From Oncomelania hupensis (taxonomy: Eukaryota > Mollusca > Gastropoda > Littorinimorpha > Pomatiopsidae), in the NCBI GenBank assembly GCA_036898135.1, contig CM072522.1, positions 32,994,451 to 33,058,450 of the forward strand: a stretch of DNA of 64,000 nt, read 5' to 3'. Shown here in pieces: positions 1 through 10,967 of the stretch (position 1 is its first letter; each line of letters opens with the position of its first letter). A program made the position numbers and the translations under genes. The notes beneath the pieces are model-generated. The model had not been told where the DNA came from and ran no database searches. It was given only the letters and a program-made list of their open reading frames with translations.

Positions 1-400
1 GTGTCTTGCTCATGCTCTGTAATTGTACGTTATCGTTTTATGTAGAATGTCCTAGTTCTTGTGGTAATCTTTTGTATTTAGTTACTTTCATATCTAAGCT
101 TTGTGTTACCGCAAACTACAACCACGAAGAGGACATAGTTTGTGTTATATTTAATTAGATCTGACCGTTTGTAGCTATCCTTCCTGCACTATGAGCTGAC
201 TTGAATTGGAACGATTTTCTAGTGTGTATGTTTTAATTACACGTACAGATCATTTAATGAATGAACATTGAGGTTTAACGTCTACACTCACCATTGGCGA
301 TATGGCAGATGGGAATAACCATCCCAGGGAAAGAGGGGTAGGGACCTGAATTAACACTGAACCACCAAAGCAATCATACTGCTAAAATGAACAGTAAAAA
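1..400. other. no gene recognised
   Basis: No convincing ORF, repeat or RNA gene was seen in this stretch. It is moderately AT-rich and leads into a tRNA-like repeat at its right end. Confidence 0.4.
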
Positions 401-490
401 TTGCCACATTTTATATCGCCCACAACGGGATTCGAACCTGGGTCACGGGTGTGCCAGGCGAGGGCTTTACCAATTGAGCTACGGCATTTA
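401..490 (-). repeat. tRNA-derived SINE-like head, tRNA-Ala-like
   Basis: Read on the minus strand, this has a pol III A box (TAGCTCAATTGG) and a B box (GGTTCGAATCC) at tRNA spacing. The 7-nt anticodon loop CTGGCAC would give GGC (Ala). Acceptor and T-stem pairing are poor, so I read it as a tRNA-derived SINE or tRNA pseudogene rather than a working tRNA. The SINE body was not delimited. Confidence 0.6.
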
Positions 491-913
491 AATCCAGCTG
501 ACTATGTTCACCAATTGAAGTCACTTAGTACAAAGTTTGAACTTTCTGGTGATGGGATCAAAATTTATGAATACCTTCTTGTGCTTGGTTGCTGGCATCT
601 GTAATTGTAGTGAATTAACGAAACATATACATGCTAATGCTGGCCACAGGCACATCATTGTTGCCGGTCCCCTAAAGATCTTTGCTGCGTGCAGTCAAGC
701 CCGGAATGTTACCACACTTTGTTACAGCGTGTATGCTTTGATGGTCTTTACTGTGTTTTGTTTGTTTTGTTGTGTTTGTTCTTTCTTTATATTCTTTACT
801 TGTTATGCCTAATTTGTTTTTAGCTTTGTTTTGTGAAATCTTTTAAAACTTAACTGTATCTACCATTTGATTGTGTGTTTACATTCAGTTTATGTGTAGA
901 AGTGATCACTTAA
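491..913. other. unassigned AT-rich spacer
   Basis: T-rich sequence with only short random ORFs. No recognisable feature was found before the LINE homology starts near 914. Confidence 0.4.
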
Positions 914-2880
914 AACGAGTAAACACAGCAAAGTGACACTAGACTGAAGTTCGACCTGGACAAACTGCAAGACCCGGAGGTGTCAGAAATATTTCAAGCC
1001 ACAAAAATTGAAGGGAAATTTGCACCACTTTTGGGAGCTGGTAAAGTAGATGTCAACACCATGACCACCACCTTCGACTCAGCTGTGACAGATGCCACCA
1101 TGGAGATCCTTGGAAAGCACCGACCTAAGAAGAAGCCGTGGATCACACCTGAACTATTGGATCTGTATGATAAACGAAGAGAGATGAAAAAGAAAAAGAA
1201 CACCTCACAGGGAGCTGATGCCTACAGACAAATCAACAATGACATCCGAAAAGGAATGCGCACAGCAAAGGAGAACTGGATAGAAGATCAATGCCAGTAA
1301 ATAGAGTACAGTCTGAACAAGAACAACAGCAAGAAGGCCTATCCGACTGTGAAGCGGCTGACAAGTGCTAAACAGCCCAAGGTTTCCACGATCCATAGCA
1401 AGTCTGGCATATGTTTTACAGAAGAACAAGAAGTCTTGGACAGATGGACAGAGTACTGCTCTGACCTTTACAACCACACACCAAATAGAGACCCATCAGA
1501 TCTAGCATGTCCCAAGAACAGAGAAGAAGAAGAAATCCTCCCACTTCTCTGAGTAGAAGTTGAGGCAGCAGTGCATTTGATTTTATTTTTGCAGCAGTGC
1601 AATCGCTGAAGAAAGGGAAGTCAGCGGGAGTGGACAACATACCCACAAAACTGCTTCAAGCAGGAGGAGAAGTGATGATTGACGCACTCACCATTATCTG
1701 TAACAAGGTCTGGCAGAGTGGGGAGTGGCCTACACCACGAAACCAGTCGCTTGTCATCATTCTTAAAAAAAAAGGTAACCTTCAGGAGTGTGAAAATTAC
1801 CACACTATCAGCCTCATCAGAATCCCAGCAAGGTCCTCCTGAAAATAATACTCAACAGGTTGAAACCCCAAGCTGAACAAATCATAGCTGAAGAACAAGC
1901 AGGATTCATGGCAGGGTGAAGTACCACTGAACAGATTTCAACCTCAGAATAATCTGCAAGAAATACCTACAGCACCAACAACATCTATATCATGTGTTCG
2001 TAGACTTCAAGAAGGCGTTTGACTGAGTCTGGCATGCAGCTCTATGGGCAACCATGAGAGTGTATAACATCAGCCCGAAAATTATTGAAGTCATCAAAAG
2101 CCTGTATGACAAGGCTACCAGTGCAGTCCTCCATAACAGCGCCATCAGAAACTGGTTCAGAACAACAATTGGTGTGCTTCAAAAATGCCACCTCTCTCCA
2201 ACACTCTTCAACATCTTCCTAGAGTGTATCATGTCAGATTCCCTTGCAGATCACGAATGTACAGTCAGCATAGGTGGTAGAGCAAACTCCAACCTTCGTT
2301 TTTGCTGATAACATTAATGGATTGGCTGGAGAGGAACAAGAACTTGAACAACTGGTACAGAAGCTTTAACACCACCTTCAAAGCCTATGGAATGAAAATA
2401 AGTGCAGAGAAGACCAAAATGATGACCAGCAACACCAATGGCATCAAAGTAAACATCAAAGTCCAAGGCCAATCCCTAAATTTAGGAGCAATTGAATCAG
2501 ACAATGGGTCCCGACAGGAAGTCCTCTCCAGGATCACACGAACAACTGCTGCCCTGGCAAGGTTGAAGCCGATTTGGAAAGACAGGACCATCAGTCTATA
2601 TTCCAAGGTAAGACTGCTGCGCTCCCTTGTCATCTCCATCTTCCTATACTCTTGCGAAACATGGACCCTCACAGCAGAAGAATACAAAGCATGTAGGCTA
2701 GATGAGGTGTACAGAAGACTTCTGTGCATTTCCTATACCCAGCATATCACCAACGACGAAGTCCGACAGACCATCACAAGCCATTGGACAACACGATGAC
2801 ATGCTCACAGTGGTAAAGAAACTGAAACTCTGATGGTATGGCCACGTCACCAGATCATCAGGCCTTGCAAAGCCCATCCT
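914..2880 (+). pseudogene. decayed non-LTR retrotransposon (APE-type LINE), EN-RT linker to RT C-terminus
   Basis: The DNA is closely similar to the intact LINE at 4550-6535 and the longer copy at 37905-41820. It starts in the linker between endonuclease and reverse transcriptase and runs through RT. Stop codons and frameshifts break the frame repeatedly, for example TAA near 1299, TGA near 1551 and TGA near 2025 inside RT motif A. Readable pieces include KGKSAGVDNIP near 1612, the motif A region near 2000 and the C-terminal RWYGHV-like region near 2835. The 5' part is missing and the 3' end stops short of the usual GGATAGGATAGG tail. It is a dead, 5'-truncated insertion. Confidence 0.85.
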
Positions 2881-3058
2881 ATACTCAGCATATCACCAAT
2901 GACGAAGCCAGTGATAAGGGACGGCACAAGGGTTATTTTTTTCCATAACTTGACCGTCCTGCTTATGAACAGTCGTGCTCGATACTCCACTAATGTCAGC
3001 AACCTCTAGTTCTTCCTAATCAGATTCACCCCAAAGCTTAGCTGTAACTTTGCCTACA

Positions 3059-3062
3059 TTAA
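3059..3062. other. empty piggyBac target site (TTAA)
   Basis: Flanking sequence matches both sides of the piggyBac insertions at 28171-29974 and 56830-58027, but here there is a single TTAA with no element. Copy I therefore keeps the pre-insertion state, which fixes the ends of the other two elements. Confidence 0.8.
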
Positions 3063-3339
3063 AGCTGAGTAATGCCTCATCATTGCAGCCTATGCTGTCT
3101 CGTTTCCGATATTCAAAGTAATTTTCGGCAGTAACCTAGCAACAGAGCTTGTGTAAAGCGGCTCCAAACAAGAGCACCCAGCGCTGGCGGCGTATGTCAA
3201 CTACAGTAGCTGTCAACATTTTGTGTGTGGCACCTACAATGTACCAAAGGTTAAAACAACTACCAGTACATTTCAATTACAGTACTACATGGTTCATGTG
3301 CTTCAGATTTGTAAAAGAGAAACCAAGCTCCATTATTAC

Positions 3340-3419
3340 CTCAGACTTCATTGGAAGTACTTCGATGTGTCTTTCCATCTTCACCCACACTGTCTTGGTT
3401 TCCAATGGGCCAGAGCTTT
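3340..3419 (-). CDS. zinc-finger gene copy I, linker exon
   Basis: An 80-nt exon on the minus strand. A pyrimidine-rich acceptor ending in TTTGTTACAG lies just above 3419 and a GTAATA donor just below 3340. Phase 1 in and phase 0 out fit the VKTEPD exon upstream and the finger exon type downstream. It codes for about 27 residues, beginning KSSGPLETKTVWVK and ending MKSE once joined. The same exon stays open at 30250-30329 and 58303-58367. No finger exon for this copy lies in the window, so the gene is partial; a decayed LINE occupies the sequence downstream of it. Confidence 0.6.
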
Positions 3420-3955
3420 CTGTAACAAAGAAATCAGAAATATATCATGGATGAGTGGATGATAGTAGAACACAGTTGGTTGTGGTTCGAACCCAGCAGA
3501 AGATAACATATGTGACTTTCATACAATTCTTTTCAGGGCGCCAAGTGTTTTCTGTGGGTACTTCAGTTCCCACCCCCTCCCTCTTCAAAAATGGTATTGG
3601 TTGCAGTCAATCGATTAAAAAAAAATCTCCAATTAAAACTTTTATTTTCTTTCCATCTTTTAAACGCCACTTTCCTTTACACCACATGATTGAGAGGTGA
3701 ATATGTGCTTGTTGTGTTTGGAGGAGTTTGTAGCATGTCAGCATGTATATTGGTTACAGATCACCATGTTTTGAGTCTGAATTAGGAATAAGGTGCATTT
3801 AGCATCCATTATTATACTATTATCAATACTATCAACCTTATGATTAATTTTTAATCGTAAAATATAAAGTGCAATTTGTATCACTCAAGTCTGAATTACA
3901 ATGAAGTTCAAACCAGAACAAATTCCCACCCATAAGAAAACACTAATATACTTAC

Positions 3956-4264
3956 TGTATTGCTCTGTGTCACTGTCAGGCTCTGCCTTCACTTTAGAAA
4001 ACTCTGGGCCATGTGGCTCCTTCATGTCACTGTCATGTTCTGTTTTCACTTTAGACAACTCGGTGTCATGTGGCTCCATCATGCCATTGTCAGGCTCTGT
4101 CTTCACTTTAGACAATTCTGAATCATGTGGCTCCATCATTTCACCGTCAGGTGCTGTTTTACTTTCAGATTCTTCCTTCATCTCTAACTTGCTGCCAGTC
4201 ATATCTGCTGTGTCTCTGACAATGTGTTCACTGCCGGTGTGATAAACATGCTGGCTTTCTCTTC
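3956..4264 (-). CDS. zinc-finger gene copy I, VKTEPD-repeat exon
   Basis: A 309-nt exon on the minus strand, phase 1 at both ends, with acceptor AATTGCAG at 4265-4272 and a strong GTAAGT donor just below 3956. It codes for an acidic region with three imperfect 19-residue repeats built on MMEPHD..ELSKVKTEPD, the last reading VKAEPD. VKTE and VKAE fit the psi-K-x-E SUMOylation consensus. A KLEMKEESESK segment precedes the repeats. Homologous exons lie at 32942-33307 and 59418-60035 with four and eight repeats. The function is inferred: a transcription-factor regulatory region upstream of C2H2 fingers. The first coding exon was not found. Confidence 0.65.
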
Positions 4265-4475
4265 CTGCAATTGCCAATCAAACCAACAGCTTTCATGTTA
4301 ATATTTCTGGCAGCAAACAAAGTGACAAACAGAAGAACCATCATGTTAGAAACTACATCTTTTCCTCTCGCCTCAAGAATTGCCGATGACACAGTCTATG
4401 AACCTACACTGTGTAAGCAAAGGTGCTGAAAGTACTGATCAACTTGGCACTTATCAAATGCTAATAAAAGCAATC

Positions 4476-4480
<5 letters not shown>

Positions 4481-4544
<64 letters not shown>
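4481..4544. repeat. (AAT)n microsatellite
   Basis: About 21 AAT units. The LINE at 4550 sits at its right edge. The equivalent site in copy II (33521-33583) has the microsatellite without the LINE. Confidence 0.95.
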
Positions 4545-4547
<3 letters not shown>

Positions 4548-4549
4548 TA

Positions 4550-6535
4550 AAGTTCAGGTGTGATCCACGGCTTCTTCTTTGGTCGATGCTTGCCATCACA
4601 CCTGAACTTTTGGATCTGTGTGATAAACGACGAGAGTTAAAAAAGAAAAAGAACACCTCACAGGGAGCTGATGTCTACCGAAAAATCAACAGTGACATCC
4701 GAAAAGGCATGCGCACAGCAAAGGAGAACTGGATAGAAGATCAATGCCAGGAAATAGAGAACAATCTGAACAAGAACAACAGCAAGAAGGCCTACCAGAC
4801 TGTGAAGCGGCTGACAAGTGTTAAACAGCCCAAAGTCTCCACTATCCAAAGCAAGTCTGGCATATGCCTTACAGAAGAACAAGAAGTCTTGGACAGATGG
4901 ACAGAGTACTGCTCTGACCTTTACAACCATACACCAAATGGAGACCCATCAGTTCTAGCATGTCCCGAGAGCAAAGAAGAAGAAGAAATCCTCCCAATTC
5001 TCCGGGAAGAAGTTGAGGCAGCAGTGCAATCGCTGAAGAAAGGGAAGTCAGCGGGAGTGGACAACATACCAGCGGAACTGCTACAAGCAGGAGGAGAAGC
5101 GATGACTGATGCTCTCACCATTATCTGTAACAAGATCTGGCAGAGTGGGGAATGGCCTACACCATGGACCCAGTCGCTTGTCATCACTCTTCCCAAAAAA
5201 GGTAACCTTCAGGAGTGTGAAAATTACCGCACCATCAGCCTCATCAGCCATCCCAGCAAAGTCCTCCTGAAAATAATACTCAACAGGTTGAAACCACAAG
5301 CTGAACAAATCATAGCTGAAGAACAAGCAGGATTCATGGCAGGGCGAAGTACCACTGAACAGATTTTCAACCTCAGAATAATCTGTGAGAAATACCTACA
5401 GCACCAACAACATCTATATCATGTGTTCATAGACTTCAAGAAGGCATTTGACCGAGTCTGGCATGCAGCTCTATGGGCAACCATGAAAGTGTACAACATC
5501 AGCCCTAAAATTATAGAAGTCATCAAAAGCCTGTATGACAAGGCTACCAGTGCAGTCCTCCATAACAGCGTCATCGGGAACTGGTTCAGAACAACAATCG
5601 GTGTGCGTCAAGGATGCCTACTCTCTCCAACACTCTTCAACATCTTCCTAGAGCGCATCATGTCAGATGCTCTTGCAGATCACGAAGGCACAGTCAGCAT
5701 AGGGGGCAGAGCAATCTCCAATCTTCGTTTTGCGGATGATATTGATGGATTGGCTGGAGAGGAACAAGAACTTGAACAGCTGGTACAGAGGCTTGACACC
5801 ACCTCCAGAGCTTATGGAATGGAAATAAGTGCAGAGAAGACCAAAATGATGACCAACAACACCAATGGCATCAACACGGACATCAAAGTACAAGGCCAAT
5901 CCCTCAACACAGTGCACAGCTTCAAATATTTAGGAGCCATTGTGTCAGACAATGGGTCTCGACAGGAAGTCCTCTCCAGGATCGCACAAACAACTGCTGC
6001 CCTGACAAGGTTGAAGCCCATTTGGAAAGACAGAACCATCAGTCTACATTCCAAAGTAAGACTGCTGCGCTCTCTGGTCATCTCCATCTTCCTATATGCT
6101 TGCGAAGCATGGACCCTCACAGCAGATCTCCAACGAAGAATACAAAGCATGGAGATGAGGTGCTACAGAAGACTTCTGTGCATTTCCTATACCCAACACA
6201 TCACCAACGACGAAGTCCGACAGACCATCACACAAGCCATTGGACAACACGATGACCTGCTCACAGTGGTGAAGAAACGGAAGCTCCGATGGTATGGCCA
6301 CGTCACCAGATCATCAGGCCTTGCAAAGACCATTCTGCAAGGCACAGTGCAAGGAGGTAGAAGAAGGGGGAGACCGAAAAAGAGGTGGGAGGACAACATT
6401 CGAGAATGGACTGGTTTGACACTGAGCGAAGCCATGAGGGCTGCTGAGGACAGAGAAAGATGGAGTATGCTGGTTAAACGATCATCTGTGGTGCCCCTAC
6501 GACCTTCGGGTTATGGGACAGGATAGGATAGGAAG
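4550..6535 (+). mobile_element. 5'-truncated, 5'-inverted LINE with intact RT
   Basis: The element runs from an inverted 5' segment (4550-4594, antisense to the linker region) into a sense copy from 4595. It ends with GGATAGGATAGG followed by AAT-type repeats. Compared with copy II (33.5-33.6 kb) it is inserted into an (AAT)n tract. The endonuclease domain is absent, so this copy cannot be autonomous. Its nucleotide identity to the 37.9-41.8 kb copy looks high, suggesting recent activity of the family. Confidence 0.88.
4586..6526 (+). CDS. LINE reverse transcriptase ORF (646 aa, lacks endonuclease)
   Basis: An uninterrupted ORF for non-LTR retrotransposon reverse transcriptase. Visible motifs: KGKSAGVDNIP near residue 155, YRTISLI near 215, motif A FIDFKKAFDRVWH near 281, motif B GVRQGCLLSPTLFN near 340, motif C LRFADDIDGLA near 380, and KYLGAIVSDNGS near 450. 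The C-terminus has a basic KRKLRWYGHVTRSSG then RRRGRPKKRWEDN block near 565-600, typical of RTE/craniofacial-type LINEs in marine invertebrates. The clade is uncertain. The first three residues come from the inverted 5' segment, so this ATG is probably not the family's native start. A full family ORF would add an APE endonuclease upstream. It is probably a reading-frame relic of a recent insertion, not a host gene. Confidence 0.85.
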   Translation: MLAITPELLDLCDKRRELKKKKNTSQGADVYRKINSDIRKGMRTAKENWIEDQCQEIENNLNKNNSKKAYQTVKRLTSVKQPKVSTIQSKSGICLTEEQEVLDRWTEYCSDLYNHTPNGDPSVLACPESKEEEEILPILREEVEAAVQSLKKGKSAGVDNIPAELLQAGGEAMTDALTIICNKIWQSGEWPTPWTQSLVITLPKKGNLQECENYRTISLISHPSKVLLKIILNRLKPQAEQIIAEEQAGFMAGRSTTEQIFNLRIICEKYLQHQQHLYHVFIDFKKAFDRVWHAALWATMKVYNISPKIIEVIKSLYDKATSAVLHNSVIGNWFRTTIGVRQGCLLSPTLFNIFLERIMSDALADHEGTVSIGGRAISNLRFADDIDGLAGEEQELEQLVQRLDTTSRAYGMEISAEKTKMMTNNTNGINTDIKVQGQSLNTVHSFKYLGAIVSDNGSRQEVLSRIAQTTAALTRLKPIWKDRTISLHSKVRLLRSLVISIFLYACEAWTLTADLQRRIQSMEMRCYRRLLCISYTQHITNDEVRQTITQAIGQHDDLLTVVKKRKLRWYGHVTRSSGLAKTILQGTVQGGRRRGRPKKRWEDNIREWTGLTLSEAMRAAEDRERWSMLVKRSSVVPLRPSGYGTG

Positions 6536-6840
6536 GAATAACAATAATAATAATAATAATAACAACAAGAGACAACATGACACATATGACAAACACAAAA
6601 TACAGGTCAAATCAAAACAAGAAATTTCAAGACAATTACTAGTCAAACATAGGCCTACTGTTGGAAACAAGTAGTCAAATTCAAGTGCAGCAAATTCATA
6701 GGATAAAATAGAACAAGAAACCACTTTCAGTTGACAAATGTAGAAATTAGCTTTTCTTCACAAATGCCGTGAAATTGTTAATTTATTATTAAATGTACTT
6801 TAGTTGTAAGTTTACAGAATATCAGAGCTGTTAATAAGAT

Positions 6841-7344
6841 CTTATCCTATCCTGTAACTCGAAGGGTGTAGGGGCACCACAGATGATCGTTTAACCAACG
6901 TGCTCTATCTTTCTATGTCCTCAGCAACCCTCATGGCTTCGCTCAGTGTCAAGCCAGTCCATTCTGGAATGTTGTCATCTCATCTCTTTTTCTGTCTTCT
7001 TCTACCTCCTTCTACCATGCCTTGCAGGATGGTTTTTGCAAGGCCTGATGCACTGGTGATGTGGCCATACCATCGGAGTTTCCGTTTCTTCACCACTGTG
7101 ATCATGTCATCATGTTGTCCAATGGCTTGTGTGATTGTCGGATTTCATAGTTGGTGATGTGCTGAGTATAGGAAATGCACAGATGTCTTCTGTAGCACCT
7201 CATCTCCATGCTTTCTATTATTTGTTGTAGATCTGCTGTGAGGGTCCATGTTTCACAAGCGTATAGGAAGATGGAGATGACAAGGAAGTGCAGCAGCCTT
7301 ACCTTGGAATGTAGACTGATGGTCCTGTCTTTCCAAATGGTCTT
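6841..7344 (-). mobile_element. LINE 3' fragment, minus
   Basis: The same family as 4550-6535, covering only the RT C-terminus and 3' end; the TATCCTATCC-type terminus lies at the left. It is inserted into copy I where copies II and III continue with GATCAATCACG, and it replaces about 90 bp of CR1-like sequence. The frame is broken, so it is nonfunctional. Confidence 0.85.
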
Positions 7345-7720
7345 AAATGGGTTAAAATGCATACCAACAAGATTAAGGCTGTACAAAGAAATTTTACCAC
7401 AGTGCATCATAGAGCTAAGTTACGAGGATAGGCTAAAGTGCCTTCAGCTTCTGAGCATTGATTATAGACATCAAAGGGGAGACATGACTGAGGTGTTTAA
7501 AATCATATACCACAAGCATGACCACAAAACCACAAGGTCCCTACTATGTAGTGTTGAAAGCTCTACCGTCTAGGTACAACCCGAGATCATGAATATAAAA
7601 TGACAAAAAAGGCTGTTCATACTAGTTTATACCAGCACAAACACATGGAACAGTCTGCCCAAAGGATGTTATCACAATGGGTACCACAAATACATTTTAA
7701 AATGGCCTAGATAAGTGACA
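7345..7720 (+). pseudogene. CR1/Jockey-like LINE RT C-terminal remnant
   Basis: Translates in broken frames to the conserved end of CR1-like RTs: LSYEDRLKCLQLLSIDYRHQRGD, with pieces such as EVFKII, followed by a degenerate HTSLYQH segment and a short tail. Copies at 33905-34380 and 60185-60660 have the same structure and flanks, so this insertion predates the tandem duplication. Confidence 0.7.
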
Positions 7721-8341
7721 GTGTACTCCACTGACTTGGCTGGAGATTCCCTTTAAACACCATCTCCCTGTGGTAGGCAAAATTCATCGGACAACAGATG
7801 CCTGAAAGCTGGCCAGTGTGACAAGTAACACATGTGCTCTTTAATGCACGTCAATCTAAGAGGAAAAAGGCCGATAGCCTACGATGCCATCAATACTATA
7901 CTATTATAAACAAATTTGCACTCTTCCGTTAATCGAGGCCCTGATTTGGCTCTTTCAGTCCACTGGACCTCGTAAGCAATAAATAACTAACTTACTTCAG
8001 TTAATCCTTACACCTTCGGATGACATTATAAACCACGGCTTAGCTGTGCATGTTTAAAGATTCTGACGCTCATGTCCTAAACGGGCGAGTGCCGGCCACA
8101 CAAGTACTCCCAGCACGCACAAGGTCCCTTCACATTGTATGTAATTGAGGCGAGGCCTACGGACTTCACAGCCTGTGGTCCCTTCTCCCCTCCCCCAGTC
8201 ACATAGGATTGTGCTCAATTGTCTGGGCGTCAGACTATGCGCCCAAAGGCTGCAAGTGGGCGCCTCTGGCGGCTTGAGTTAGATCCTGTATCGGCAATCA
8301 CACTGAGAATTCCACAATGGATAGAGACACGCGCGTTATAA
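7721..8341. other. noncoding unit sequence
   Basis: No gene. The sequence is shared with 34380-34940 and 60660-61180 and ends at a CAT-rich tract. Confidence 0.5.
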
Positions 8342-8603
8342 ATGGAAATCATCATCATCATCATCAATTCTTCACAGGCAGTGTCAACTCACCTTGTGCA
8401 TGCCACGCTTGCAACGCCACCCAGTCTCCCACTGGTTCTTCAGCAATGTCAATCTCCAACTTCACCTCGGACAGCACTTGATTGTCTTCATCTTCCATCA
8501 CAGAGCAATGTCATCAACATTCATCATGAATATCATGAATTCATTTATGCAACGAACAAAAGAACTAAGCAGATTTAGAACAAGGGAAATTAATAAATTA
8601 TAA
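8342..8603 (+). repeat. unit-conserved CAT-tract block
   Basis: A (CAT)n tract followed by about 220 bp well conserved at 34938-35235 and 61184-61520. Short ORFs exist but the frame is not maintained between copies, so it is treated as noncoding unit sequence. Confidence 0.5.
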
Positions 8604-8810
8604 CAGAACGTTCAAAAACGAATTCCAAAAATCTTATTACACAATTTTCAGGAGCAAATAAATAAGAACAATTTCATTGTAAATATAATTGTTATTACTT
8701 ATAAATAATGAACAGCGGGCAAAGGGAACTATTGATTTAAAATAAAAATAAAAAAGTGATTAGGCTAGAGCACTGAGCTATATATCATCCCACTCAACAT
8801 GTCTTTAGAT

Positions 8811-9110
8811 TGCCATTTCATCCAACTGTAGGCCACACACCACCTCCTGTCCATCTCTCTTAGCGGCCAGTGCTCTTGCCTTCAGAGCAGTGAAAACTTC
8901 TGTAAACCCAGGGTCTCCCTCAATGGTACTATACCACTTTCGTATCACAGAGGGATGTGGCAAGCCCAGATCAAATGACTTTCGGACAAACCTGTATGCT
9001 TTCGCAGAATAGAAGCAAAGAGTCATGGCAAATGAATGCCACTCTTTTGAGTATTGACCAGGATCACTGTGATTTTTCTTTTTTAAAATCTTTTTCATCA
9101 GATCTTTTGA
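8811..9110 (-). pseudogene. THAP9/P-type transposase fragment, part of catalytic region
   Basis: Minus-strand frame with hallmarks of the THAP9 and P-element transposase region before the first catalytic Asp: YSKEWHSFAMTL, FYSAKAYRFVRKSFDLGLPH, then a run ending LQLDEMAI. The Asp of LDEMAI corresponds to the first catalytic acidic residue of the RNase H-like fold. A stop follows at once and no downstream catalytic region is present, so the gene is truncated. It probably belongs with the fragments at 9256-9465 and 10009-10210. It differs in sequence from the P element at 10538-14177. Confidence 0.7.
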
Positions 9111-9255
9111 AACACCAGAAAAGGTAGTTTAAAAAAGATCTGCACATTGGCTAGTCACTAGATTTATATTTTTCAACACGTTGATTACAGATTTCAATGA
9201 ACATACGAGGTTTTTTTTTAGTCTGGAACATTTCGTTTGTTTCAATTTAATTTTT

Positions 9256-9465
9256 TTTTCTCAATTTTTTGTTTTCTTCTAATACAGAATCTAAAGTGTG
9301 CTTGAGTTTGTTATGGCTTGCCGACACATGGTACACGTGATCAGACTGACCGCTGGCTATTGGTTGATCCAACGCTGACCCAATTCCCTTCTCTTCATAA
9401 TGGCAGTCAGGGTCGGAGACAGCATCTTTAGTCCTTTGCCGAGGTGGAGCACGTTTTTTGACGCA
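9256..9465 (-). pseudogene. THAP9/P-type transposase fragment, middle exon with coiled coil
   Basis: A minus-strand exon after a good acceptor (TTTATTTTCAG just above 9465). It encodes a basic start CVKKRAPPRQRTKD, then a leucine-zipper-like segment (NKLKHTLDSVLEENKKLRKK), as found between THAP domain and catalytic core in P-type transposases. It ends near a T-rich tract (A-rich on the coding strand). It is assigned to the same broken gene as its neighbours by order, strand and family resemblance. Confidence 0.55.
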
Positions 9466-10008
9466 CTGAAAATAAACAAAATAATAGTTTTTCCTTCTCT
9501 TCTGTGCTGTTGTACATGTAACGGAAGTGAATGCAGATAATAAAGAAATTTTAAGCAAATATTTTGGCACCCTTTGTGTATTTTTGTATTGTGAATCATC
9601 ACTCGTAATTAAAAAAGATACACTATTTTTGGTCAGCTATAAATGTATGATCATAGGATTAAAAAGTGGTTTTGTTTTGATTGACCTAGTTACTCATCTT
9701 TATCTTCATCTTTCTGGTAATCTCAGGGCTGATTAGGAAGTAACTTACTACTGACATATGAATAGCAGAAAGAAGAAGTGCTCAGAATAATGCCCTCCCC
9801 CAATCTCTCCCCTCCCACGCACACACAAATCCTCATCCTCTCGCCAACTAAATTATCAATTAGGCCAACAAGTAATTTGTTTACCTGTAAACATTGTCAT
9901 GCTCGTAGAGTTCTCTGGGTCAGAAAATGTTTCTGTCATATTACTGTTACATTTCTTTATTAGATAAAAAGATAGAAAAAAGAGAATCTGAAATAGAAAG
10001 ACACTCAC

Positions 10009-10210
10009 TTTCTGAAGATGTGCAGGAAAATCAAACAGGGTGGGCACGGCATGGAGCTTCAAGCGGGTGGTCTGGCCAGTTCTGTCGAACATCTCCTGCA
10101 TGAAGTGCTGGGAGCACACTCTTGATGACGATGTGGGTATGAATTCTTTCCGTCTTAAATTTGCTTGCCACCTCCTCCTTCGCTCTGGTTCCTTGGAGGC
10201 ATCAGGGAAC
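10009..10210 (-). pseudogene. THAP-domain exon (second half) of a P-type transposase fragment
   Basis: A minus-strand exon with donor GTGAGT just below 10009 and a possible acceptor just above 10210. It encodes the C-terminal half of a THAP zinc domain: FPDASKEPERRRRW, the C-x2-H pair in RVCSQHF, and the closing AVPTLFDFP motif. The N-terminal CxxC half would lie in an upstream exon, which I did not find; a microsatellite and the P element lie there instead. Probably part of the truncated gene that continues at 9465 and 9110. Confidence 0.65.
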
Positions 10211-10323
10211 CTTCCAGAAAAATGACAAACAGCATTTAAAATTCTGGACCTAGCTGAGATGTTTGTACACAGCAAGCAAAAGAACAGATCAACCGTTTCC
10301 TAGAAAGACAATAGTGCTATAGA

Positions 10324-10325
<2 letters not shown>

Positions 10326-10396
<71 letters not shown>

Positions 10397-10425
10397 TTAA
10401 TAATAATAATAATATTAATAATAAT

Positions 10426-10469
<44 letters not shown>

Positions 10470-10500
10470 CCAGAATAAGAATAATAATCATCATCATAAA
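10326..10500. repeat. (AAT)n/(ATC)n compound microsatellite
   Basis: Long AAT runs followed by ATC runs, immediately left of the P element insertion site. Confidence 0.95.
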
Positions 10501-10967
10501 AAGAATAATGAACATGTATACTAATATAGCCCCTGGTGAAGGAGTACTAATAGACAGGAGATGGCTTTGTAACTTTCTGCATTAACTAGCGGAGGCCAAC
10601 GTCTCTCACAGACGCAAGAATGCTCGCTGACTCAGTGAGCTATTTTTAGCTCTGCGTCAGCAAAGTCCCATGCATATTAATACGTCCCTAATACTAAGTG
10701 AAAATAAATAGATGATTAAATAATTTATCTAAGAGTAGTATTATTTAAGCATTTTCCTACTTGTAAATACTGAGATTTACCATATCTAATGAAGTAGAAA
10801 TCCTTTAAATCCTTTATTAATCAGTGTATACAATGTGGCACTATTTTTCACCTCGCAAGGGCCAAACAGGAAAGGAGTGCAGTTTCTACTCACATGGCCG
10901 GAGTTGAAGTATAATTATTTTCTCTTCTCTTGTGTTTTGTGAAATTGCTCATGTTCTAGGCTTCATC

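Noticed and set aside
417..487. Functional tRNA-Ala gene
   Set aside because: A and B boxes are present but stem pairing is poor; better explained as SINE or pseudogene. The same holds for 20978-21061, 25225-25300, 35955-36020 and 37315-37380.
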